Shown here: in pieces, positions 43,823 through 50,728 of the stretch
How positions within the stretch are numbered: the stretch's first letter is position 1
Layout of the letters: each line of letters begins with the position of its first letter
The notes under the pieces: model-generated
Told to the model about the DNA's origin: nothing
Database searches by the model: none
What the model saw: only the letters and a program-made list of their open reading frames with translations
Made by a program: the position numbers and the translations under genes
Origin: Streptomyces geranii
GTDB lineage: Bacteria > Actinomycetota > Actinomycetes > Streptomycetales > Streptomycetaceae
Length of the DNA stretch: 64,000 nucleotides
NCBI RefSeq assembly: GCF_002954775.1
Contig: NZ_PJME01000011.1
Coordinates: 1-64,000 of the forward strand
Reading direction: 5' to 3'

Positions 43823-44677
43823 TCAGCCTTGCGGGTAGCCGTTGTTCTGGTTGCCGTAGGGGGGGTACTGCTGCTGGCCCTGCTGCTGGTAGCCGTAGTC
43901 CGGGTTGTACGGGTATTGCTGGGCGTACTGCTGGGCATAGCCCTGGTCGTCGTTCTGCTGCTGGGTCGGGGGGATGCGGCGGAGCTGGGTCGTCGCGTCG
44001 TCCATGGGGGCCTGGTACTGCTGCTGGGCCGGGGGTTCGGGCTGCTGGGGCGGGTTCTTCTTGGCCTTGCTGCGGGCCCTGGCGAACTCGATGATGATCG
44101 GGACGACCGAGATGAAGACGATCAGCAGCAGGATGGGCTCGATGTTCTTCTTCACGAAGTCGATGTTGCCGAGCCAGGAGCCGAGCAGGGTGACGCCCGC
44201 GCCCCAGAGGACGCCGCCGATCACGTTGTACGTCACGAAGGAGCGGTACTTCATGCCGCTGACGCCCGCGATGATCGGCGTGAACGTGCGCACGATGGGC
44301 ACGAAGCGGGCCAGGACCAGGGACTTCGGGCCGTACTTCTCGAAGAACTCGTGTGCCTTGGTGACGTTCTCCTGTTTGAAGAGGCGGGAGTCCGGTCGGC
44401 TGAAGAGCGACGGTCCCACCTTCTTGCCGAACATGTAACCCGCCTGGTCGCCGAGGATCGCGGCGACGCAGATCAGGGCGACCGCCCCCCACAGGGGGAA
44501 GTCCAGGGTGCCCGCGGTGATCAGCAGGCCCGCGGTGAACAGGAGCGAGTCGCCCGGCAGGAAGAAGCCGATGAGCAGGCCGGACTCGGCGAACACGATC
44601 AGCAGCAGGCCCCAGATGCCGAACTGGTCCAGCAGATAGTCCGGGTCCAGCCAGCTCGGTCCGAGGGCAATCGTCAC
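43823..44677 (-). CDS. DedA family membrane protein with Gln/Tyr-rich tail
   Basis: A 284-residue DedA/SNARE-associated (VTT) protein. The core (residues 1-200) has the re-entrant FAESGLLIGFFLPGDSLLFT, LGDQAGYMFGKKVGP and ARFVPIVRTFTPIIAGVSGM motifs. DedA proteins act in membrane-lipid (undecaprenyl phosphate or phosphatidylethanolamine) flipping and membrane homeostasis. The last 80 residues are an unusual low-complexity Gln/Tyr/Pro tail (YAQQYAQQYPYNPDYGYQQQ), probably disordered. The GTG at 44677 has AGGAG 10 nt upstream. Confidence 0.92.
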   Translation of the reverse strand: MTIALGPSWLDPDYLLDQFGIWGLLLIVFAESGLLIGFFLPGDSLLFTAGLLITAGTLDFPLWGAVALICVAAILGDQAGYMFGKKVGPSLFSRPDSRLFKQENVTKAHEFFEKYGPKSLVLARFVPIVRTFTPIIAGVSGMKYRSFVTYNVIGGVLWGAGVTLLGSWLGNIDFVKKNIEPILLLIVFISVVPIIIEFARARSKAKKNPPQQPEPPAQQQYQAPMDDATTQLRRIPPTQQQNDDQGYAQQYAQQYPYNPDYGYQQQGQQQYPPYGNQNNGYPQG

Positions 44678-44825
44678 TGTTCCGGGCTCCTGAGGCTTGG
44701 CAGAGATGAGCAGAGAATCGGGTGGGGCAAAGCTATCAACGCTATGGGTCCCCTCCAGGTTCCACCAGCTTCCATGCGCCACTCCGGGGTGCGCTGTGCG
44801 GCGACTGGGACCACCCTGTGAGGTT

Positions 44826-45191
44826 ATGGGCATCGAAGAGTACGGCGGCGGCCAGGGACCCGGGTCCGAGGTTCTGGTCGTGACGACGAACGACGCACCC
44901 GGCTACCGGGTCGAGCAGGTCATCGGTGAGGTGTTCGGGCTGACCGTGCGGTCACGGCATCTCGGCAGCCAGATCGGGGCCGGGCTGAAGTCGATGATCG
45001 GCGGCGAGCTGAAGGGGCTGACGAAGACTCTGGTCGAGACGCGCAATCAGGCCATGGAACGGCTCATCGAGCAGGCACGCGCGCGTGGCGCCAACGGCGT
45101 GCTCGCCTTCCGCTTCGACGTGACCGAGGCGGCGGACGTGGGCACGGAGGTGTGCGCGTACGGGACCGCGGTCGTCCTGGTCCGGGAGTAG
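44826..45191 (+). CDS. YbjQ/DUF74 family heavy-metal-binding-like protein
   Basis: A 121-residue protein of the YbjQ family (pentameric dodecin-like fold in solved members). Features are VVTTNDAPGYRVEQVIGEVF, then VRSRHLGSQIGAGLKSMIGG and NQAMERLIEQARARGANGVL. The family was named for a supposed heavy-metal-binding role that is not well proven. The ATG at 44826 gives the usual length with a short Gly-rich N-terminus. It contains one of the seven 12-bp palindrome copies. Confidence 0.88.
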   Translation: MGIEEYGGGQGPGSEVLVVTTNDAPGYRVEQVIGEVFGLTVRSRHLGSQIGAGLKSMIGGELKGLTKTLVETRNQAMERLIEQARARGANGVLAFRFDVTEAADVGTEVCAYGTAVVLVRE

Positions 45192-45239
45192 CACCCCGGG
45201 GTACGGGCTCCCGGACCAGGTCGCCTCTAGGAGGTGCGG

Positions 45240-46001
45240 CTATCCGGCGTGCCGGGCCGCGTTCGCCGTGATCGCCTCCCTGAGGTGCTCGGCGAGGCCC
45301 GGCCGCATGGAGTCGTAGAACTCCTTGAAGCGCTCGTCGGAGACGTACATCTCGGCGAGGCCCTGGTGGATGTCGTACGTGCATTCGTAGAACCACTTGG
45401 TGATGTGCCGCCGGTGTTCCTCGGCCATGCTCATGGCCGCCTCGCCCGTCGGGGGCTCTCCGGCGGCCATCAGGGCGTCGTAGCGCTCGCCCCAGGAGGC
45501 CACCTCGGCCTGCATGCGTTTCCAGTCGTCCTTGGTGTACGAGGCCGTGCGGCGCTGCGACTCCGCGTACGTGTCCGTGCCGCCCCAGCGGCGTTCGGCC
45601 TCCTCCGCGTGTGCCTCCGGGTCCTTGTCCCCGAAGACCTCGAACTTCTCCTCGGGCGTGAGGTTGATGCCCATTCTGCGTGCCTCCATGGCGTGCTCCA
45701 CGGCCGCCGCCATCTTCTGGAGCCGTTCGATCCGGACGGTCAGCAGCTCGTGCTGGCGGCGCAGTTGCGCGCGCGGGTCCGCCTCCGGGTCGTCCAGCAG
45801 GGCGGCGACCTCGTCGAGGGGGAAGCCGAGCTCCCGGTAGAACAGGATCTGCTGCAGCCTGTCGAGGTCGGCGTCGCTGTAGCGCCGGTGGCCCGCGTGG
45901 CTGCGCTCGCTCGGTACGAGCAGGCCGATCTCGTCGTAGTGGTGCAGGGTGCGCACCGTGACGCCGGCGAATCCGGCGACCTGTCCCACGGAGTGGCTCA
46001 C
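45240..46001 (-). CDS. tipA: MerR-family thiopeptide-responsive regulator TipA
   Basis: A 253-residue protein, the exact length of S. lividans TipAL and very similar throughout. The N-terminal MerR domain (SVGQVAGFAGVTVRTLHHYD, RSHAGHRRYSDADLDRLQQI) binds the long-spacer promoter. The coiled dimer helix runs to about 110, and the C-terminal TipAS domain starts near MGINLTPEEKFEVFGD, where an internal start makes the separate TipAS protein in S. lividans. Cys207 is kept (FYECTYD), but position 214, Cys in S. lividans TipA, is Gly here. GTG start with GGGAG 6 nt upstream. The promoter at 46029-46059 matches ptipA. Confidence 0.95.
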   Translation of the reverse strand: MSHSVGQVAGFAGVTVRTLHHYDEIGLLVPSERSHAGHRRYSDADLDRLQQILFYRELGFPLDEVAALLDDPEADPRAQLRRQHELLTVRIERLQKMAAAVEHAMEARRMGINLTPEEKFEVFGDKDPEAHAEEAERRWGGTDTYAESQRRTASYTKDDWKRMQAEVASWGERYDALMAAGEPPTGEAAMSMAEEHRRHITKWFYECTYDIHQGLAEMYVSDERFKEFYDSMRPGLAEHLREAITANAARHAG

Positions 46002-46028
46002 TTCCGCTCCCTTCTCGGTACGCGTTCC

Positions 46029-46059
46029 ACACTGGGTCCTCACCCGACGTGAGGTGCAA
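46029..46059 (-). promoter_or_regulatory. tipA promoter with TipA-binding palindrome
   Basis: On the minus strand TTGCAC (-35, 46054-46059) and CAGTGT (-10, 46029-46034) are 19 nt apart, the over-long spacer typical of MerR activators. Within it lies CCTCAC-GTCGG-GTGAGG (46038-46054). This matches my memory of the S. lividans tipA promoter used in expression vectors, apart from a few bases. The adjacent gad start codon (46090) lies only 30 bp upstream of the -35. Confidence 0.88.
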
Positions 46060-46089
46060 GCCCCGGGGCCCGGCTCTACCGTCGTATGC

Positions 46090-47517
46090 ATGCCACTGCA
46101 CCGCGGGGACAGCGAAGCACCTGACGACAAAGGCGACCGGCGCAGGCTCGCCGTGAACCCGTTCTACGGGGAGGCCAATCCGGTCGGCGGGATGACCGAG
46201 GCCCCGCCCACGCACCGGCTGCCGGACGCCCCGCTGCCACCGTCGACGGCGTACCAGGTCGTGCACGACGAGCTGATGCTCGACGGGAACTCGCGGCTCA
46301 ACCTGGCCACCTTCGTCACCACCTGGATGGAGCCGCAGGCCGGTGTCCTGATGGGTGAGTGCCGGGACAAGAACATGATCGACAAGGACGAGTACCCGCG
46401 CACCGCCGAGCTGGAGCGGCGCTGTGTGGCGATGCTCGCCGATCTGTGGAACGCGCCCGATCCGGCCGCCGCCGTGGGCTGTTCGACCACGGGTTCGAGC
46501 GAGGCGTGCATGCTCGCCGGGCTGGCGCTGAAGCGGCGGTGGGCGGCGCGCAACGCCGACCGGTATCCGGCCCGCGACGTGCGGCCGAACCTGGTCATGG
46601 GCGTCAACGTGCAGGTCTGCTGGGAGAAGTTCTGCAACTTCTGGGAGGTGGAGGCGCGGCTGGTGCCCATGGAGGGCGAGCGGTTCCATCTCGACCCGCA
46701 GGCGGCGGCCGAGCTGTGCGACGAGAACACCATCGGGGTCGTCGGGATCCTCGGGTCGACCTTCGACGGTTCGTACGAGCCCGTGGCGGAGCTGTGCGGG
46801 GCCCTGGACGCCCTCCAGGAGCGGACCGGGCTCGACATCCCGGTGCACGTCGACGGGGCCTCAGGGGCCATGGTGGCGCCCTTTCTCGACGAGGACCTGG
46901 TGTGGGACTTCCGGCTGCCGCGCGTGGCCTCGATCAACACCTCGGGGCACAAGTACGGGCTGGTGTACCCAGGCGTCGGCTGGGCGCTGTGGCGGGACAA
47001 GGAGGCGCTCCCCGAGGAGCTGGTCTTCCGCGTCAACTACCTGGGCGGCGACATGCCGACGTTCGCGCTCAACTTCTCGCGCCCCGGGGCGCAGGTCGTC
47101 GCGCAGTACTACACCTTCCTGCGGCTGGGCCGCGAGGGCTACCGCGCGGTGCAGCAGTCCACGCGGGACGTGGCGTGCTCGCTGGCGAAGCGGATCGAGG
47201 AGCTGGGCGACTTCCGGCTGCTGACCCGGGGCGACGAACTGCCCGTGTTCGCCTTCACGACCGGCGCGGACGTGACCGCGTACGACGTCTTCGACGTCTC
47301 ACGGCGGCTGCGCGAGCGGGGCTGGCTGGTGCCCGCGTACACCTTCCCGGCGAACCGGCAGGACCTGTCCGTACTGCGGGTCGTGTGCCGCAACGGCTTC
47401 TCCGTGGACCTCGCCGAGCTGTTCGTGGAGGACCTGGAACGGCTGCTGCCGGAGCTGCGCCGGCAGTCGCACCCCTCGACCCACGACAGGGGCGCGGCCA
47501 CCGGTTTCCATCACTGA
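46090..47517 (+). CDS. gad: Glutamate decarboxylase
   Basis: A 475-residue PLP enzyme converting glutamate to GABA and CO2, consuming a proton. ESYRLARYEV-type motifs are replaced by equivalents, but the hallmarks are clear: LNLATFVTTWMEPQAGVLMG, GCSTTGSSEACMLAGLALKR, VHVDGASGAMVAPFLDEDLV and the Schiff-base Lys in INTSGHKYGLVYPGVGWALW. The length is normal for bacterial GadB. It is divergent from tipA with a very short shared region. There is no gadC antiporter nearby, so a metabolic GABA-shunt role is as likely as acid resistance. Confidence 0.97.
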   Translation: MPLHRGDSEAPDDKGDRRRLAVNPFYGEANPVGGMTEAPPTHRLPDAPLPPSTAYQVVHDELMLDGNSRLNLATFVTTWMEPQAGVLMGECRDKNMIDKDEYPRTAELERRCVAMLADLWNAPDPAAAVGCSTTGSSEACMLAGLALKRRWAARNADRYPARDVRPNLVMGVNVQVCWEKFCNFWEVEARLVPMEGERFHLDPQAAAELCDENTIGVVGILGSTFDGSYEPVAELCGALDALQERTGLDIPVHVDGASGAMVAPFLDEDLVWDFRLPRVASINTSGHKYGLVYPGVGWALWRDKEALPEELVFRVNYLGGDMPTFALNFSRPGAQVVAQYYTFLRLGREGYRAVQQSTRDVACSLAKRIEELGDFRLLTRGDELPVFAFTTGADVTAYDVFDVSRRLRERGWLVPAYTFPANRQDLSVLRVVCRNGFSVDLAELFVEDLERLLPELRRQSHPSTHDRGAATGFHH

Positions 47518-47520
47518 CAC

Positions 47521-47538
47521 CCGCCCATTGGTGGGCGG
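47521..47538. terminator. Short bidirectional terminator between gad and the ABC permease gene
   Basis: CCGCCCA (47521-47527) and TGGGCGG (47532-47538) pair around TTGG, between convergent genes 30 bp apart. Confidence 0.65.
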
Positions 47539-47547
47539 TTGCCGTGG

Positions 47548-48354
47548 TTAACGGCTCAGGCGGCCGAACCTCCGTACCGCCAGCGGGAAGAAGACCGCCA
47601 GGAGGGCCAGGGGCCAGGCGACGGCCGCCCAGATGTGGCCCGGTTCGCCGCCGGGGTTGCCGAACAGGTCGCGTACCGCGGTGGCCGTCTGGGACATCGG
47701 GTTCCACTGGACGGCCGTGCCCAGCCAGCCGGGCATGGAGCCGGGGGTGGCGAAGGCGTTGGAGAGGAAGCCGACCGGCCAGACCAGGATCTGGACCGCC
47801 TGCACCAGTTCCGGCTTCCCGGCCACCAGGGCCAGTTGGATGCCGATCCACAGCATGGCGAAGCGGAACAGCAGGAGCAGGCCCACGGCCCCCAGGAGGC
47901 CCGCCACGCCCCCGTGGGCGCGCCAGCCGATGGCGTACCCCACCGCGAGCAGTACGGCGAGCCCTACGGCCGACTGGAGCATGTCGGCGGCCGAACGGCC
48001 GACCAGGACCGCGCCGTTGGCCATGGGCATCGAGCGGAAGCGGTCGATGACGCCCTTGTTGAGGTCCTGGGTGACGGCGAGCATCGTGCCCTCCAGGCCG
48101 AAGGCCATGGTGAGCGCGAGCATCCCGGGGACCAGGTAGTCGACGTAGTTCCCGCTCACCTCCCGGCCGCCGCCGACCAGATAGCCGAACATCAGCAGCA
48201 GCATCACCGGGAACACCAGCCCGACCAGCACCTGGACCGGCTGCCGGGCCCAGTGGGCGAGTTCGCGACGGGTCATCGTCCAGCAGTCGGTCAACGCGCG
48301 CGTGCCCGGCCCGCCGGTCGCCCGGCCCGTCCCGTAGGTCTCGTACGTCGTCAC
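47548..48354 (-). CDS. ABC-2 type transporter permease (DrrB-like)
   Basis: A 268-residue membrane protein with six helices. The ABC-2 signature lies in the middle (GLEGTMLAVTQDLNKGVIDR, then FRSMPMANGAVLVGRSAADM). The loop between helices 5 and 6 (NAFATPGSMPGWLGTAVQWN) is typical of the DrrB daunorubicin-resistance exporters. GTG start overlaps the ATPase stop by 4 bp. It forms the membrane part of an exporter with the preceding gene, under a PadR regulator. The substrate is unknown. Confidence 0.93.
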   Translation of the reverse strand: MTTYETYGTGRATGGPGTRALTDCWTMTRRELAHWARQPVQVLVGLVFPVMLLLMFGYLVGGGREVSGNYVDYLVPGMLALTMAFGLEGTMLAVTQDLNKGVIDRFRSMPMANGAVLVGRSAADMLQSAVGLAVLLAVGYAIGWRAHGGVAGLLGAVGLLLLFRFAMLWIGIQLALVAGKPELVQAVQILVWPVGFLSNAFATPGSMPGWLGTAVQWNPMSQTATAVRDLFGNPGGEPGHIWAAVAWPLALLAVFFPLAVRRFGRLSR

Positions 48355-49307
48355 GCGGCCTCCCTCGTCCGTTCGTCGTCCCCGGTGAGGTGCAGGAAGA
48401 CCTCGTCCAGCGTCGGGCGCCGCAGGGCGACGTCCTCGGCCTCGATCCCGGCCGCCTCCAGGGCCCGTACGACCCCGGAGAGCGCCGCCATGCGGTCGGT
48501 GACCGGGGCGCTCAGCAGGCGCCGGTCGGGGTCCACGCGGACGCCTTCGGCGGGTACGGGCAACAGGGCGACGGCCGCGCCCAGTTGGCCCGCGTGGCGC
48601 AGGACGACGTCGATGCGGTCGCCGCCCGTCGCGGCCTTCAGCTCGTCCGGGGTGCCGTCGGCGACGACCCGGCCCCGGTCGACGACACAGACGCGGTCGG
48701 CGAGCTGGTCGGCCTCCTCCAGGTACTGGGTGGTCAGCAGGACCGTCGTACCGCCGCCGACGAGGGAGCGAACCGCCGCCCACACCTCCGTACGGCCGCG
48801 CGGGTCGAGACCGGTCGTCGGTTCGTCGAGGAAGAGCACCTCGGGGTCGGTGATGAGGGAGGCGGCGAGGTCCAGGCGGCGGCGCATTCCGCCGCTGTAG
48901 TGGCGGACGGCCTTGCGGCCGGTGTCCGCGAGGTCGAAGCGGGCGAGGAGTTCGTCGGCCCGCACGCGCGCGTGGCGGGCGCCCAGGTGGTGGAGGCGGC
49001 CGAACATGTCCAGGTTCTGCCGGCCGCTCAGCTCCTCGTCGAGCGCGGCGTGCTGGCCGAGCAGGCCGATGCGGAGGCGGACCTCCCGGGCCTCGGTCAG
49101 CACGTCGTGGCCGGCCACCTCGACCCGGCCGCCGTCGGGTCGCAGCAGGGTGGACAGGATGCGGACCAGGGTCGTCTTGCCCGCGCCGTTCGGCCCGAGC
49201 ACGCCGTGCACCGTGCCGCGGGCGACCAGGAGGTCGAGTCCGGACAGTGCCTGGGTGCCGCCGTACTTCTTGTGTGCGCCTTCGACGGTGATCGCCGCGT
49301 CGGCCAC
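48351..49307 (-). CDS. ABC transporter ATP-binding protein (DrrA-like)
   Basis: A 318-residue ATPase. Walker A is GPNGAGKTTLVRIL, the Q-loop LLGQHAALDEELSG, the signature HYSGGMRRRLDLAASL, Walker B EVLFLDEPTTGLDPRG and the H-loop region LLTTQYLEEAD. The C-terminal 90 residues (DRIDVVLRHAGQLGA to TLDEVFLHLTGDD) are the DrrA-type regulatory extension. Coupled to the permease gene downstream; transcribed from the operator-containing region after padR. Confidence 0.96.
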   Translation of the reverse strand: MADAAITVEGAHKKYGGTQALSGLDLLVARGTVHGVLGPNGAGKTTLVRILSTLLRPDGGRVEVAGHDVLTEAREVRLRIGLLGQHAALDEELSGRQNLDMFGRLHHLGARHARVRADELLARFDLADTGRKAVRHYSGGMRRRLDLAASLITDPEVLFLDEPTTGLDPRGRTEVWAAVRSLVGGGTTVLLTTQYLEEADQLADRVCVVDRGRVVADGTPDELKAATGGDRIDVVLRHAGQLGAAVALLPVPAEGVRVDPDRRLLSAPVTDRMAALSGVVRALEAAGIEAEDVALRRPTLDEVFLHLTGDDERTREAA

Positions 49308-49324
49308 GGACCACTCCCTTGCTA

Positions 49325-49383
49325 GTCAAACTTGATTACCAGTCGAAGGTAACCCGCCCGGAGTAATTGGTCAAACTTGATTA
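49325..49383 (-). promoter_or_regulatory. Promoter of the ABC operon with duplicated operator
   Basis: GTCAAACTTGATTA occurs twice in the same orientation (49325-49338 and 49370-49383), each with the core TCAA-AC-TTGA. On the minus strand TTGACC (49369-49374) and TACCTT (49346-49351) are 17 nt apart, a good -35/-10 pair. One repeat covers the -35 and overlaps the padR stop codon; the other lies just after the expected start of transcription. The PadR protein is the likely binder. Confidence 0.7.
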
Positions 49384-50022
49384 GCGAGCGTCCCCGGGGT
49401 GCTTCTCCCCCGTCGCGTACGGGTTCTCCTCACCCTCGACCAGGACGCCGACGAACGGCTCGCCCTCCCCCGCGAAGGTGTACGCCCCGCCCTCGATCCG
49501 GGCGATCAGACCCTGGGTCCACTCGGCCTCGGCGTCGGCCGTGTGGATCCAGAGGTTCATGATCTCGCCGATGTGGCCCAGCTGTTCGGGGCCGTCCTCG
49601 GGGACGTAGTGCTCGGTGACGGAGGCCCGCCACTCGCCGATGCGCCGGGTGCGTTCCTTGAGGAGGGTGACCGCCTCGGCGCGGGGCAGGTCGACGATGA
49701 AGCCGATCGCCGCCGACTTGACGTCCATCTTCTGGTCGTACGAGGTCAGGGCCTCGCGCAGCAGGCGCAGGTATTCGTCGGTGCCCCAGTCGGTGATCTC
49801 GTACTCCGTGCGCGGCGGGCCGCCGGCCGTGGAGGGCGCGATCTCGTGCGCGTGCAGCAGCCCTTGCTTGGCCATCTGCTTGAGCGCGTGGTAGATCGAG
49901 CCGGGCTTGGCGTTGGACCACTCGTGCGCGCCCCAGTACTCCAGGTCGTTGCGCACCTGGTAGCCATGGGCCCGCCCGTGCTGACGGACCGCGCCGAGCA
50001 CGAGGAGACGGATCGCTGACAT
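49381..50022 (-). CDS. PadR-family transcriptional regulator
   Basis: A 213-residue regulator. The PadR winged helix is evident (RLLVLGAVRQHGRAHGYQVR, WSNAKPGSIYHALKQMAKQG, RTEYEITDWGTDEYLRLLRE). The C-terminal part (residues 95-190) is a long helical dimerisation/sensor domain, longer than in the minimal PadR-s2 group. Upstream of, and on the same strand as, the DrrAB-like exporter genes; the duplicated operator between them indicates control of that operon. Confidence 0.92.
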   Translation of the reverse strand: MSAIRLLVLGAVRQHGRAHGYQVRNDLEYWGAHEWSNAKPGSIYHALKQMAKQGLLHAHEIAPSTAGGPPRTEYEITDWGTDEYLRLLREALTSYDQKMDVKSAAIGFIVDLPRAEAVTLLKERTRRIGEWRASVTEHYVPEDGPEQLGHIGEIMNLWIHTADAEAEWTQGLIARIEGGAYTFAGEGEPFVGVLVEGEENPYATGEKHPGDAR

Positions 50023-50046
50023 GGGGCCAGCGTAGGACCCTTGACG

Positions 50047-50595
50047 TCAGCCCCAGCTCGTGCCCTGCTCCTTGGCCACCAGCTCGAAGGCGGTCGCGCC
50101 GTCCAGGGACTCACGGATGATGTCGGCGTGGCCCGCGTGCCGGGCGGTCTCGCGGATCAGGTGCAGGCCCAGCCAGCGCATCGAGACCCGGCCCTCCGGC
50201 GGGAACCAGGGGTCCGGCGGCAGCGCGAAGGTGTCGTCGAGGCTCGGTACGGAGCGCAGGAACGCCTCGGTCTCGGCGGCGACCTTCTCCCAGTACGCGA
50301 GCTGCGAGGCGACCGTCTCCCCCTCGACGAGCACGAAGTTCTCGTGCCAGTTCGACTGGTCCCGCTGGACGGCCGGCGGCTCGCCCTTGGCCCGCGCGAT
50401 CCAGCCCTGCTCGACCTCGGCGACATGCTTCAACAGCCCGGAGAGGGACAGCTCACTGGCGCTGGGCTTGCTCGCCGCCTGCTCGTCCGTCAGCCCGAGC
50501 AGGGCCCGCCGGATGCCGCCGCGCTGCTCCTCGATGAACGCGAGCAGTGCTCCGCGCTCGTCGCCGGGTGCCTCGGTGGGGACGTGGGTGACCAT
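50047..50595 (-). CDS. DinB-family (DUF664) protein
   Basis: A 182-residue four-helix-bundle protein of the DinB/YfiT superfamily. GALLAFIEEQRGGIRRALLG, LSGLLKHVAEVEQGWIARA and LGLHLIRETARHAGHADIIR provide the characteristic metal-binding His positions. Members include bacillithiol and mycothiol S-transferases; a mycothiol-dependent role is possible here, but the exact function cannot be read off. The ATG at 50595 is preferred, with AAAGG upstream; a longer frame to 50643 exists. It follows the aldehyde dehydrogenase terminator. Confidence 0.87.
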   Translation of the reverse strand: MVTHVPTEAPGDERGALLAFIEEQRGGIRRALLGLTDEQAASKPSASELSLSGLLKHVAEVEQGWIARAKGEPPAVQRDQSNWHENFVLVEGETVASQLAYWEKVAAETEAFLRSVPSLDDTFALPPDPWFPPEGRVSMRWLGLHLIRETARHAGHADIIRESLDGATAFELVAKEQGTSWG

Positions 50596-50654
50596 GGCCG
50601 GCCGCCTTTCATCGGGGTCGTGCGGGCGTTTGCTGCCCGACACCGATGAATTTA

Positions 50655-50691
50655 CGAGGGCTTTAGGACAGGTTCGGTCCTAAAGCCCTCG
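50655..50691. terminator. Terminator after the aldehyde dehydrogenase gene
   Basis: Perfect 15-bp arms (50655-50669 and 50677-50691) around AGGTTCG, 38 bp beyond the dehydrogenase stop. The stem contains CTTTAGGAC, so it is less G+C-rich than most here. Confidence 0.85.
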
Positions 50692-50728
50692 GGTCGCGCG
50701 AGAAGTTCCGGAACTGCCGGAACCGGGA

